From the NCBI GenBank assembly GCA_003330885.1, contig CP030277.1, positions 2,902,001-2,966,000 of the forward strand: a stretch of DNA of 64,000 bases, in the 5' to 3' direction. The notes under the pieces are model-generated. The model saw only the letters and a list, made by a program, of their open reading frames with translations. It was not told the DNA's origin and ran no database searches. Position numbers and translations under genes: made by a program. The DNA is from Rhodobiaceae bacterium (lineage in GTDB: Bacteria > Pseudomonadota > Alphaproteobacteria > Parvibaculales > Parvibaculaceae). Positions 56,232 through 64,000 of this stretch are shown here, in pieces. How positions within the stretch are numbered: position 1 is the first letter of the stretch; each line of letters opens with the position of its first letter.

Positions 56232-56855
56232 TCAGGGACGTTGCTCTGTCGCAGCAAAGCTCGGCCGCGATGTCAGCCTCTTCATCCAATCTTGAACCTT
56301 TGGCGCCTCGCGAAGGGCGCGTGTGCCTTCATCGGTCAGGCTTGCATAAAACAGGTTCGGCAGGACAAATAGATCCGCCAGGCTAAGCTCGCCAGCAACC
56401 AGATAAGGCGATTGCTTCAAGCTGGCTTCGAGCAGAGCGATCTGCTTTTCAAGGTCGGGAAGGGACCGGGCAACAAGATCATGGTCGGTAGGCTCTCCCT
56501 GAAGTGGCGCCATGAGCAAAGGTTTGGCAATGCCCCCCATCATCGTAGGAAAGAAATAAGCGTTGGTGAGGCTGATCCAGGTCAGCATCTCCGCATGAGC
56601 CTGCGGCGCGACCGGCGAAAGAGCAGGACCATCAAAGGCACGGTTCACATAATCCGCAATAGCCAGAGTTTCATAGATCATGAGATCGCCATGCTGCAGC
56701 ACCGGCATTTTCTCAAAAGGATGGAATTCTCGAAAGCCTTCCCCAGGCGCATCCCGTGCGGCCACACGATAGTTGATCTGCTTTTCTTCACAGACCAGCG
56801 TTGCGATCCTCAGATATAGACTGAGTGCGCGCGAATGAAGAACAAGGTCAGCCAT
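56232..56855 (-). CDS. Glutathione S-transferase family protein
   Basis: 207 residues. Thioredoxin-like N-domain begins MADLVLHSRALSLYLRIATLVCEEKQINY; FEKMPVLQHGDLMIYETLAIADYVNRAF binds glutathione. The helical C-domain follows (about 90-205). Substrate unknown. It is convergent with rlmN and divergent from the MOSC gene. Confidence 0.9.
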   Translation of the reverse strand: MADLVLHSRALSLYLRIATLVCEEKQINYRVAARDAPGEGFREFHPFEKMPVLQHGDLMIYETLAIADYVNRAFDGPALSPVAPQAHAEMLTWISLTNAYFFPTMMGGIAKPLLMAPLQGEPTDHDLVARSLPDLEKQIALLEASLKQSPYLVAGELSLADLFVLPNLFYASLTDEGTRALREAPKVQDWMKRLTSRPSFAATEQRP

Positions 56856-57031
56856 TGGAATATCCCCTAGAGTGAGAGCTACAGATCAGAACGATTGCTT
56901 CCCGATCAAGGGTGGCCCGGTGCAAAGTCTCGATTGGTTCTTCCATGAAAGCCAATTCATACAGATTGTATGAAAATGTAAGATGCGCTAAGATCCCTTG
57001 CCCGTCGCCATAGAGAACCAAAGGATGTCAC

Positions 57032-57907
57032 ATGTCGAGCCAGCACTTCACCGTCAAAGAAATCTGGCGTTATCCTGTGAAATCCATGCAGGGCGAACAA
57101 CTCACCGAAACCGTTCTCACAGCTGGCGGCGTCCCACTGGACCGCGGCTGGGCAGTGCGCGACGAAGCGACGCAAACGATTGTCGGGGCAAAGAAGATTG
57201 CAGAACTCCTCAACTGCTCGGCAAAGTATATTGACGGCACAAATGCTGGCGCGGTTCCCCATGTGGAAATCACTCTCCCAAACGGAAGCACCGTGCGGTC
57301 CGACGATACGCGGGTAAATGAAAAACTCTCTCAAGCGCTCGGCCAGGACGTCACCCTCTGGCCACTACAACCTGCCGACAACAAGGACCATTATCGAACG
57401 AAAAATGTGCCCGAAGATGCGCTCGCTGAACTGCGGGCCGTTTTCGCACTTGAACCAGATGAGCCGCTGCCTGACTTCAGCACCTTTCCGCCTGACGTAC
57501 TTACGGAGCTCATGGAGTTTGCGACACCCGTCGGAACTTACTTTGACGCATTCCCTCTCGACATTTTGACGGAAGCCTCTCTACGACATCTGCAAACCCT
57601 CACGCCAGACGCAATGCTCGACATTCGTCGCTTCCGCCCGAACATTCTTGTGAGTGACAGCGACAAGATAACAGGACTTGAAGAGGCGAAATGGGTTGAC
57701 CAGTCGATCGGCATCGGCGAGGCGACCGTTGACGCCGTCACCGAATGTCCCCGCTGCATCATGACCACCCGCTCACAAGGGGACCTTCCCCGCGACGCAT
57801 CCATCATGCGGGCCATGGTCGCTCACACCTCCCAAAACCTCTCCATCTATTGCAACATCTCAAAGCCTGGTCGGATTGCAGAAGGCGATAAACTAACACT
57901 GGGCTGA
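57032..57907 (+). CDS. MOSC domain-containing protein
   Basis: 291 residues with the MOSC N-terminal barrel (EIWRYPVKSMQGEQLTETVLTAGGVPLDRGWAVRDE) and the MOSC core (LDIRRFRPNILVSDSDKI, VTECPRCIMTTRSQGDLPRD). The Cys in CPRCIMTT is the likely molybdenum or sulphur-handling residue. Related proteins are mARC-type reductases or sulphur carriers. Convergent with the isomerase gene, 2 bp apart. Confidence 0.88.
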   Translation: MSSQHFTVKEIWRYPVKSMQGEQLTETVLTAGGVPLDRGWAVRDEATQTIVGAKKIAELLNCSAKYIDGTNAGAVPHVEITLPNGSTVRSDDTRVNEKLSQALGQDVTLWPLQPADNKDHYRTKNVPEDALAELRAVFALEPDEPLPDFSTFPPDVLTELMEFATPVGTYFDAFPLDILTEASLRHLQTLTPDAMLDIRRFRPNILVSDSDKITGLEEAKWVDQSIGIGEATVDAVTECPRCIMTTRSQGDLPRDASIMRAMVAHTSQNLSIYCNISKPGRIAEGDKLTLG

Positions 57908-57909
57908 AA

Positions 57910-58503
57910 CTAATGGCTGACCGCCCAATCGAAGGCGGTTTCCATTCGGTCATTGCCCCAGAAAAGTTCGTCGCCAACGGTGAAGCTCGGCGCGCCGAAA
58001 ATGCCCTTGTCCCAGGCCGCATCGGTCTGAGTTTTCAAACGCTCTTTGTTCTCCGAAGACATTGCTTTTTCAAATGTCCCGCCAGAATCAAGCCCGAGCG
58101 CTTCTAGAATATTTTCGATGACGGCAACATCAGAGATCGTGCGTCCCTCAACAAAATTGGCTTGGTAGACCGCTCGCACAAAATCTGGACCCCATCCCTC
58201 ATCCATGCCCAACAAAGCAACCCGAGCCGCTTTCAATCCGTTCTGAGGGAAAATCGCCGGCTTTTTGAGGTCAATCCCGTCTGCCTCACAAATGCGCGCC
58301 ATATCGCGCCACATATAGTGACCCTTCTGTTCGAACACGTTGAAAGGAGAATCGGTAAGCCCCTGCTTGCCGAGCAACGGCCCGAGTAGGAAGGGACGCC
58401 AGACCAACTCGACCCCAGAGGCGGCGGCGACACGTTCCACCCGCATGGCAGCGGGATAGGAATAGGTGCTTGCAAACTCGAACCAAAATTCAACAGCAGC
58501 CAT
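57910..58503 (-). CDS. 2-hydroxychromene-2-carboxylate isomerase-like DsbA-fold protein
   Basis: 197 residues. MAAVEFWFEFASTYSYPAAMRVERVAAASGVELVWRPFLLGPLLGKQGL is the family start, with the Ser-Tyr-Ser-Tyr region where glutathione binds. GIFGAPSFTVGDELFWGNDRM is typical. Probably a kappa-class glutathione-dependent isomerase for an aromatic compound. No adjacent aromatic pathway genes. Confidence 0.88.
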   Translation of the reverse strand: MAAVEFWFEFASTYSYPAAMRVERVAAASGVELVWRPFLLGPLLGKQGLTDSPFNVFEQKGHYMWRDMARICEADGIDLKKPAIFPQNGLKAARVALLGMDEGWGPDFVRAVYQANFVEGRTISDVAVIENILEALGLDSGGTFEKAMSSENKERLKTQTDAAWDKGIFGAPSFTVGDELFWGNDRMETAFDWAVSH

Positions 58504-58595
58504 TTGTTATTCACCTGTTTTCCAACGCGCTCATGCAAACGCTTGTTTCTTCTTGCCGCCCACTCTATCAAATGCGGTTCGTGAAGCTAGATAGA

Positions 58596-58640
58596 GCATT
58601 TCCAGCTGAAGTGGTTGCCGGTTCAGCGGTTCGGAAATGC
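58596..58640. repeat. Dispersed palindromic repeat, copy 8
   Basis: GCATTTCC/GGAAATGC arms with AGCTGAAGT and a decayed second half. Upstream of DUF3422. Confidence 0.65.
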
Positions 58641-58700
58641 GCCCAATAAAAGGTTAGAAGGGTTCCTCAGATCAATCTGATGAACAACTCATAGACACTC

Positions 58701-60002
58701 ATGCCGCCTCTCCGCCAGTTCGCCGAACATCCACAACGTCAGAAGCTGAATGATGAGGTTCATTCGCGGCCACCTGCGGACGTCCCGGGCGCGCTCATCT
58801 GTTCGCATCTGGCATTTGTGACCGGCGAGAACGGGCATGCAGAGGAAAAGGTATCCCTCAAATCGCTGGCGAGCCTTTTCGGCGCCGCCATCCCGGAAAA
58901 TTTCGGCAACCATCTGACACTGGACCTTGGCCCCTTCCAACTCACCTGGGAGCGGCACACAGAGTTTTCCACCTATACATTCTTTGAACATCTGCATAGC
59001 GCGGAAAATATCGGCGACCGGTTTGCCCACGCCCCTGTATCACGCATCCCCGACAGATGGCGTGAGCAGATCAAGGGAGAACTCCTGGTCGCCATCAACC
59101 TGGTGGTGACGCCACAACCCAAGACCTCCACATCCGATTTGCTGCACAAGGTCTTTGGCGACAACACCCTTGTCGGCGGTTCTCTTGCTGGCGGGGGCGC
59201 AGCCGCCTGGACGGACCTCACCCTTGATGCACAAGGCTGCTCGCGCATTCTCGTTGCCAATGAAAGCCTGAAGCCTGGACGCGCGGGACGCCTTGTGCAG
59301 CGGCTTTTGGAAATTGAAACCTATCGCATGATGGCCCTGATGGCCTTTCCGCTTGCCCGCGCCATCGCGCCGGAGATTTCAGAGATGGAACAAGAGCTGG
59401 CGACAGTTGCGGGAGAAACAACCAGCATCACATCACTAGCAGACGAACAGCACCAGCTCAGCCAGCTGACCACCTTGGCCGCACGCATCGAAACAATGAC
59501 CGCGCGAACGGACTTCCGTTTCTCCGCGTCCCGCGCCTATCACGCCTTGGTTGAAGAGCGCATCGCCGACCTGGACGAAACAAAACTGTCCGGCATTCAG
59601 CAACTTGCCACATTCATGGACCGCCGCTTGAGCCCCGCCATGCGCACCTGTGCATCGGTCGCGAGCCGCCTGGACACGCTGTCTGAGCACATCGCCCGCG
59701 CCTCCGGCTTGCTGCACACACGTGTCGAGATTGCCGTGCAGGAGCAGAACCAGAACCTGCTCGCCTCAATGGAGTCCCGCGTCCGCATGCAGACGCGCCT
59801 TCAGGAAACAGTCGAGGGCCTGTCCGCCGTCGCCATCTCCTACTACCTGCTGGGCATTGTGAATTACATGCTGAAGGCTGCGGCCAAGGTCGGCAGTCCT
59901 GTGGACCCGACGCTAGCAACCGGCATCGCCGCTCCATTTGTGATCGGTGCGGTCTATTACGGCGTGCGCCAAGTGAGAAAACGTCTCACCCGCGCCAAAT
60001 AG
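58701..60002 (+). CDS. DUF3422 membrane-associated protein
   Basis: 433 residues. Start MPPLRQFAEHPQRQKLNDEVHSRPPADVPGALICSHLAFVTGE fits DUF3422, an alphaproteobacterial and related family. A long helical part (about 230-370) precedes two hydrophobic stretches near the end (SAVAISYYLLGIVNYMLKAAAKVG and GIAAPFVIGAVYYGV). Function unknown. The 3' end overlaps the convergent MFS gene by 17 bp. Confidence 0.9.
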   Translation: MPPLRQFAEHPQRQKLNDEVHSRPPADVPGALICSHLAFVTGENGHAEEKVSLKSLASLFGAAIPENFGNHLTLDLGPFQLTWERHTEFSTYTFFEHLHSAENIGDRFAHAPVSRIPDRWREQIKGELLVAINLVVTPQPKTSTSDLLHKVFGDNTLVGGSLAGGGAAAWTDLTLDAQGCSRILVANESLKPGRAGRLVQRLLEIETYRMMALMAFPLARAIAPEISEMEQELATVAGETTSITSLADEQHQLSQLTTLAARIETMTARTDFRFSASRAYHALVEERIADLDETKLSGIQQLATFMDRRLSPAMRTCASVASRLDTLSEHIARASGLLHTRVEIAVQEQNQNLLASMESRVRMQTRLQETVEGLSAVAISYYLLGIVNYMLKAAAKVGSPVDPTLATGIAAPFVIGAVYYGVRQVRKRLTRAK

Positions 60003-61176
60003 AATAGGTGATCACTGTTGCTATCAAAGCCAGAAACGCCAGTAGCGCAAACGCAACTGAAAACGAAAAGACTCCGACGAGTGCCCCGACCAGAGGGTAG
60101 AGAACCAACCACGCACAGTGGGACAATCCATACTGAGCCGCAAAAAGCTCCGCACGGTGTGTGCTATCGGACGCACGCGTGATCACCCGCCCCACCGGGG
60201 TCATGGCGAGCGCTGTTCCAAACCCCATCAATGCCCAGAAAAAGATGAATAGAGGGAAATTTGGGTTACCTGCTGACAAGAGCAGTGCAGCGCCAACAAC
60301 CGCCCCGCCAGCAAGCATGACCGAAAGATCCGCTACCTGGTCAAGAAGACGCGGCAAGAGGAGAGCGGCGAAGATCGACCCTGCTCCAAACCCCGTCATT
60401 GCCAACGCCACCTGAGTGTCGGCAAGCCCCAGACCTTCTTTTACATAGAGAACCGTCGCAACAATTGCCGCGGCACTTCCCGTTGCGATCGCAAAATAGA
60501 GGGCGAAGACACCACGCAGCTCCCGGTTGCGGAAATAGAGACGAAGGCCACGCGTTACCTTTTGAAAGGGCGGCTGAAGCTCCCGCAACTTTTCCAGCTC
60601 AGGGGTTGGGAGACGACCTGCAAAGAGCAAAGCTGATGACAGCAGAAAGGCCACCGCATTCACTTCAAACAAAAGGTCAAAAGTCGCAAACCCCAAAAAC
60701 AGAGCGGCGAGCAGAGGGCTCGCAACATTTTCCAGATCAAAGGCAATCCGGCTGTAGGAAAGGGCTTTCGTATACTGCGCCTCATCCTTAAGGACATCAG
60801 GAATGGTCGCCTGAAAGATCGGATTAAAGGCCCCCTCAGCCGCTGCAATGACAGCAACAAGGACATAAACCTGCCAGGACGCATCGATGAACGGATAGAG
60901 TGCGATAAGAGCCGCTCGAAAAAGATCGATAACCCCGAGCAGCGCTCTGCGGGAAAACCGGTTGGCATAGGCACCGGCGATGGGCGCCACAATGACCTTC
61001 ACCACCATTTTGAGCCCCAGCGCCCCGCCCAGCACCAGGCCGGCCCTGGCCGGGTCCAGCTCATAGACCAAAAGGGCAAGCGCCACTGTCGTAAGTCCCA
61101 TGCCGAGGAGCGCGAGCGCCTGAGCGGCAAAAAGTCGCCGAAAAGTGGGATTTCTTAAGGGTGAAGAGCCTGACAT
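59986..61176 (-). CDS. Major facilitator superfamily transporter
   Basis: 396 residues from ATG 61176 (MSGSSPLRNPTFRRLFAAQALALLGMGLTTVALALL). About 12 helices are visible. APIAGAYANRFSRRALLGVIDLFRAALIALYP carries the family loop between helices 2 and 3. Resembles drug exporters. A divergent argG with about 150 bp between. Confidence 0.88.
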   Translation of the reverse strand: MSGSSPLRNPTFRRLFAAQALALLGMGLTTVALALLVYELDPARAGLVLGGALGLKMVVKVIVAPIAGAYANRFSRRALLGVIDLFRAALIALYPFIDASWQVYVLVAVIAAAEGAFNPIFQATIPDVLKDEAQYTKALSYSRIAFDLENVASPLLAALFLGFATFDLLFEVNAVAFLLSSALLFAGRLPTPELEKLRELQPPFQKVTRGLRLYFRNRELRGVFALYFAIATGSAAAIVATVLYVKEGLGLADTQVALAMTGFGAGSIFAALLLPRLLDQVADLSVMLAGGAVVGAALLLSAGNPNFPLFIFFWALMGFGTALAMTPVGRVITRASDSTHRAELFAAQYGLSHCAWLVLYPLVGALVGVFSFSVAFALLAFLALIATVITYSIWRG

Positions 61177-61252
61177 CTCCCTTTGATACCCGATCACACC
61201 CGCAGATCCCAGATCGATATCCAAAACTCCGAGCCAGCAAAACTCACAGCGC

Positions 61253-61280
61253 TTGCGAGGGTCATTGAATTGCCTATAGT
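61253..61280 (+). promoter_or_regulatory. Sigma-70 promoter for argG
   Basis: TTGCGA (61253-61258), 16-bp spacer, TATAGT (61275-61280), about 50 bp upstream of the argG ATG. A good match to consensus. Confidence 0.55.
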
Positions 61281-61330
61281 GCGCGAAAATCACCATCCTT
61301 TAAGGCTGGAACCCAAGAGCGGTACTTATC

Positions 61331-62545
61331 ATGAGCGACATAAACAAGGTCGTGCTTGCCTACTCAGGCGGCCTCGACACCTCAATCATTCTGAAATGGC
61401 TGCAAGACGTCTATCAGTGCGAAGTTGTGACTTTCACAGCCGACCTCGGCCAAGGCGAAGAGCTGGAGCCCGCCCGCAAAAAGGCAGAAATGCTGGGCAT
61501 CAAGGAAATCTATATTGAGGATCTGCGCGAAGAATTCGTCCGCGATTATGTCTTCCCCATGTTCCGGGCCAATGCGCTCTATGAAGGCGTCTATCTGCTG
61601 GGCACCTCCATCGCCCGTCCGCTCATTTCAAAACGCCAGATCGAAATTGCCGCAGAAACCGGTGCTGACGCTGTCTGCCACGGCGCAACCGGCAAAGGCA
61701 ATGATCAGGTGCGGTTCGAGCTTGGCTATTATGCGCTCAATCCGGAAATCAAAGTCATCTCCCCATGGCGCGAGTGGGATCTCAACTCTCGGACCAAGCT
61801 GATCGACTATGCCGAGAAGCATCAGATCCCCATCGCGAAAGACAAGCGCGGCGAAGCGCCTTTCTCTGTGGATGCAAACCTCTTGCACATCTCCGCGGAA
61901 GGCAAAGTTCTCGAAGACCCGGCCGAAGAAGCACCCGAATATATTTACAGCCGGTCTGTGTCCCCCGAAGAAGCACCCGATAAACCGACCTATATCGAAA
62001 TCGGCTTTGAAAAAGGCGACGCGGTCTCCATCGATGGCGTGGCCATGAGCCCTGCAACGCTTCTTACCAAACTCAATGAGTATGGTGGGGCCAACGGCAT
62101 AGGGCGCCTCGACCTTGTCGAGAACCGCTTTGTCGGCATGAAATCCCGCGGTGTTTATGAAACACCTGGCGGCACCGTCCTGCTCGCCGCTCACCGTGGC
62201 ATCGAATCGCTGACCCTCGACCGGGGTGCTGCACATCTCAAAGACGAGCTGATGCCGCGCTATGCAGAACTCCTCTACAATGGCTTCTGGTGGAGCCCTG
62301 AGCGGGAGATGTTGCAAGCCATGATCGACAAGTCTCAGGAATGTGTCACTGGCTCTGTGCGTGTGAAACTCTATAAGGGATCGGCAACCGTTGTTGGCCG
62401 GTCTTCCCCCTATTCCCTGTACTCCGAAGAACATGTGACGTTTGAAGAGGACACGGTTTACGACCAGCGTGACGCGCAAGGCTTTATTAAGCTGAACGCA
62501 TTACGCCTGCGTCTCCTCCAAGCCCGTAACAACCGGATTAAATAA
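61331..62545 (+). CDS. argG: Argininosuccinate synthase
   Basis: Joins citrulline and aspartate in arginine synthesis, using ATP. The ATP-binding start is [19 protein letters not shown]. 404 residues. YSGGLDTS (PP-motif), [36 protein letters not shown] and [20 protein letters not shown] are diagnostic. Its TAA overlaps the ATG of ppa (TAATG), so the two are translated together. Confidence 0.97.
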   Translation: MSDINKVVLAYSGGLDTSIILKWLQDVYQCEVVTFTADLGQGEELEPARKKAEMLGIKEIYIEDLREEFVRDYVFPMFRANALYEGVYLLGTSIARPLISKRQIEIAAETGADAVCHGATGKGNDQVRFELGYYALNPEIKVISPWREWDLNSRTKLIDYAEKHQIPIAKDKRGEAPFSVDANLLHISAEGKVLEDPAEEAPEYIYSRSVSPEEAPDKPTYIEIGFEKGDAVSIDGVAMSPATLLTKLNEYGGANGIGRLDLVENRFVGMKSRGVYETPGGTVLLAAHRGIESLTLDRGAAHLKDELMPRYAELLYNGFWWSPEREMLQAMIDKSQECVTGSVRVKLYKGSATVVGRSSPYSLYSEEHVTFEEDTVYDQRDAQGFIKLNALRLRLLQARNNRIK

Positions 62546-63072
62546 TGCGTATCGACGAAATCCCCATTGGCGCCAACCCCCCTTACGACCTCAACGTCAT
62601 CATCGAGGTTCCTCACGGTGGCCATCCAGTAAAGTACGAACTCGACAAAGCGTCCGGCACGCTCTTCGTGGATCGCTTCATGCACACAGCCATGAACTAT
62701 CCGTGCAATTATGGGTTCGTGCCGCACACGCTGTCCGATGACGGGGACCCGGTTGACGTACTTGTTGTGAGTCGCATTCCTGTTGTGCCCGGCGCTGTCA
62801 TTCGCTCACGCCCCATCGGAGTTCTACTGATGGAAGACGAAGCCGGTCAGGACGAAAAAATCCTTGCCGTGCCGGTCGATGCGCTGAACCCGTACTACAA
62901 GGAAGTCTCGTCCTATCGGGACATGCCAAAAATCCTGCTCGACCGCATTGCCCACTTCTTCGATCACTATAAGGACCTGGAAGAAGGGAAATGGGTGAAG
63001 GTGGAACGGTGGGGCTCTGCCGAAGAAGCCATGGACCTCATCCGCAAGGGTATTGAAGCCGCCAAGAAATAG
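62545..63072 (+). CDS. ppa: Inorganic pyrophosphatase
   Basis: Hydrolyses PPi and so pulls argG and other PPi-releasing reactions forward. 175 residues. Active-site signature [10 protein letters not shown] binds metal; [26 protein letters not shown] and [18 protein letters not shown] fit the family I enzyme. It overlaps argG by one base and ends at an intrinsic terminator. Confidence 0.96.
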   Translation: MRIDEIPIGANPPYDLNVIIEVPHGGHPVKYELDKASGTLFVDRFMHTAMNYPCNYGFVPHTLSDDGDPVDVLVVSRIPVVPGAVIRSRPIGVLLMEDEAGQDEKILAVPVDALNPYYKEVSSYRDMPKILLDRIAHFFDHYKDLEEGKWVKVERWGSAEEAMDLIRKGIEAAKK

Positions 63073-63090
63073 GCGCACCTTCCCGACAAA

Positions 63091-63120
63091 CAAAAGCCGG
63101 CCTCCTCAGGCCGGCTTTTT
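63091..63120 (+). terminator. Intrinsic terminator of argG-ppa
   Basis: AAAGCCGGCCT pairs with AGGCCGGCTTT across four bases and is followed by T residues. Confidence 0.9.
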
Positions 63121-63138
63121 GCTGCGCAGATCTAAACC

Positions 63139-63810
63139 TTACCCATCTGCCGACAGCGCCAAAACCCGGCTGATTTCGGTAAGCGACCGGCCACTCTCCT
63201 CACGCCAAACATTGAAGGCATCCTGAGTAGCCTTGAGCGCCTTTTTGGATGTCGGCGCCTTATCCACCACACCGGCCTGCTTCAACGCTGCCACAACAGA
63301 CCCGGACATGATCCAACTATCAACCCCAGAAAACCTGAGAAAATACTGAGCAGAACCGCCAGAGAGATAGCTTCCGCGTTTTTTCAGAACTTCCAGCAGA
63401 TCGATGTAGTTTTCGGGTTTGGAATTGGCAAAGAACGCACCGGCGCTGCCATGCTCCGCCGCCAACTCTGCCACCAACCGTGCGTTGGTAATGGTGGCTT
63501 TAATCTTCGCCCCATTCCGTACGATGCGTTTGTCAGAGACGAGACGCTCCAATTCCTCGTCCGCGTAAAACGCGACACGGGGTGCATCAAAGCCTTCAAA
63601 GGCTTCTTCAAAACCAGGCCACTTAGCGTCGATCACCTTCCAGGAGAAACCCGCCTGAAAGACAGCCCGTGTCATGCCAGCAAGCCAGCGATCATCAGGA
63701 ATCTTCTTAAGCGCAGCTTTTGACTTGGGCTTGGATAGCTGCGACGCAACTTCTTTCTCGCCTCCATGACGTTTGCATGCCCGTTTGAAAATCACATCGA
63801 AAGACTGCAT
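63139..63810 (-). CDS. DNA-3-methyladenine glycosylase I family
   Basis: 223 residues from ATG 63810 (MQSFDVIFKRACKRHGGE), with GGAGGAGA about 6 nt upstream. Landmarks are PDDRWLAGMTRAVFQAGFSWKVIDAKWPGFEEAFEGFD, RIVRNGAKI and ENYIDLLEVLKKRGSYLSGGSAQYFLRFSGVDSWIMS. It would remove 3-methyladenine from DNA. The C-terminal zinc Cys/His cluster of Tag is not evident, so it belongs to the divergent subgroup. Confidence 0.88.
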   Translation of the reverse strand: MQSFDVIFKRACKRHGGEKEVASQLSKPKSKAALKKIPDDRWLAGMTRAVFQAGFSWKVIDAKWPGFEEAFEGFDAPRVAFYADEELERLVSDKRIVRNGAKIKATITNARLVAELAAEHGSAGAFFANSKPENYIDLLEVLKKRGSYLSGGSAQYFLRFSGVDSWIMSGSVVAALKQAGVVDKAPTSKKALKATQDAFNVWREESGRSLTEISRVLALSADG

Positions 63811-63832
63811 CCCAATCTCCTCCAACCAGGCC

Positions 63833-64000
63833 TTACGGCAGCGACCAGCCTGGCGTTTCCCCCATGACGTGACCAGCAATCTCCTGCACCAAAGGCCCCG
63901 CCGTCGACGAATTCGTAAGCACAACAATGCCCGCGCGCCGCTTCGGATCAATAACCATAAGCGATTGAAATCCGGGATTTGAGCCCCATTGCCAACCAGT
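63833..64000 (-). CDS. Serine hydrolase (beta-lactamase family), C-terminal fragment
   Basis: 55 residues visible, cut by the window end. Reading the minus strand from 64000 gives TGWQWGSNPGFQSLMVIDPK then RRAGIVVLTNSSTAGPLVQE and ends GETPGWSLP. The NPGFQ and VVLTNS segments match the C-terminus of class C beta-lactamase-fold hydrolases. It is on the same strand as the glycosylase gene with 22 bp between. The active-site part is outside the window. Confidence 0.8.
   Translation of the reverse strand, partial: TGWQWGSNPGFQSLMVIDPKRRAGIVVLTNSSTAGPLVQEIAGHVMGETPGWSLP

Noticed and set aside
61628-62479. Minus-strand 283-codon frame
   Set aside because: It is antisense to argG.

Overview
The window is a piece of an alphaproteobacterial chromosome, moderately GC-rich, with tightly packed housekeeping genes. 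The content fits a Hyphomicrobiales/Parvibaculales-type lineage: the rplS-trmD-rimM-rpsP-aroQ-ffh cluster, a ccmABCDG cytochrome c maturation cluster, DUF2794, DUF3422, DUF1223 and IalB-family genes, and short palindromic intergenic repeats of the kind common in that order. No species name can be given from the sequence alone. I see no rRNA, tRNA, CRISPR array, prophage, transposase or integrase.

Layout. 1-3236 (minus): leucine biosynthesis, leuC-leuD, a small membrane protein and leuB cut by the window edge. 3388-7598 (minus): ribosome and SRP cluster rplS-trmD-rimM-rpsP-chorismate mutase-ffh with its own terminator. 7859-11315: a lone flagellar-rod-like small protein, a CinA C-terminal homologue, a glycosyltransferase and a lipid-linked sugar flippase. 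11490-15323 (plus): dapF-mtaB-ftsY coupled by overlaps, then septation protein A. 15329-18215: DUF2332, NUDIX, a MarR regulator with a histone-H1-like tail and a disordered orphan. 18302-21977 (minus): crotonase-family gene, ccmA, ccmB, ccmC, ccmD (58 codons) and ccmG.

22177-25458 holds the most unusual gene: aconitase A with an in-frame 193-residue lysine/alanine/proline-rich histone-H1-like N-terminus. 25761-31270: DUF1223 and a four-gene Gld-type ABC export system. 31484-33430: two SDR genes preceded by a structured leader with an intrinsic terminator and competing pairings, a candidate attenuator or riboswitch. 33501-41507: DUF2794, Bax-inhibitor protein, a YbbA-YbbP/TesA divergon, aldo/keto reductase, ThpR and signal peptidase I. 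41504-50740: LMW phosphatase, P450, pterin dehydratase, two tandem 55-61-residue proteins, SDR, DUF1232, DMT transporter, thioesterase, serine hydrolase, a RidA homologue and an SGNH protein that both lack catalytic residues, and a quinone oxidoreductase. 50940-51082: candidate small RNA. 51167-64000: TrmH-type methyltransferase plus mechanosensitive channel, IalB-like protein, rlmN, GST, MOSC, DsbA-type isomerase, DUF3422, MFS transporter, argG-ppa, 3-methyladenine glycosylase and a truncated serine hydrolase.

A family of eight degenerate palindromes of about 45-55 bp (core: 'GCATTTTC ... AGCAAAAGT ... ACTTTTGCGG ... GAAAATGC') is scattered between genes. All pairings, motifs and starts were read by eye. 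No alignment, folding or database search was run.
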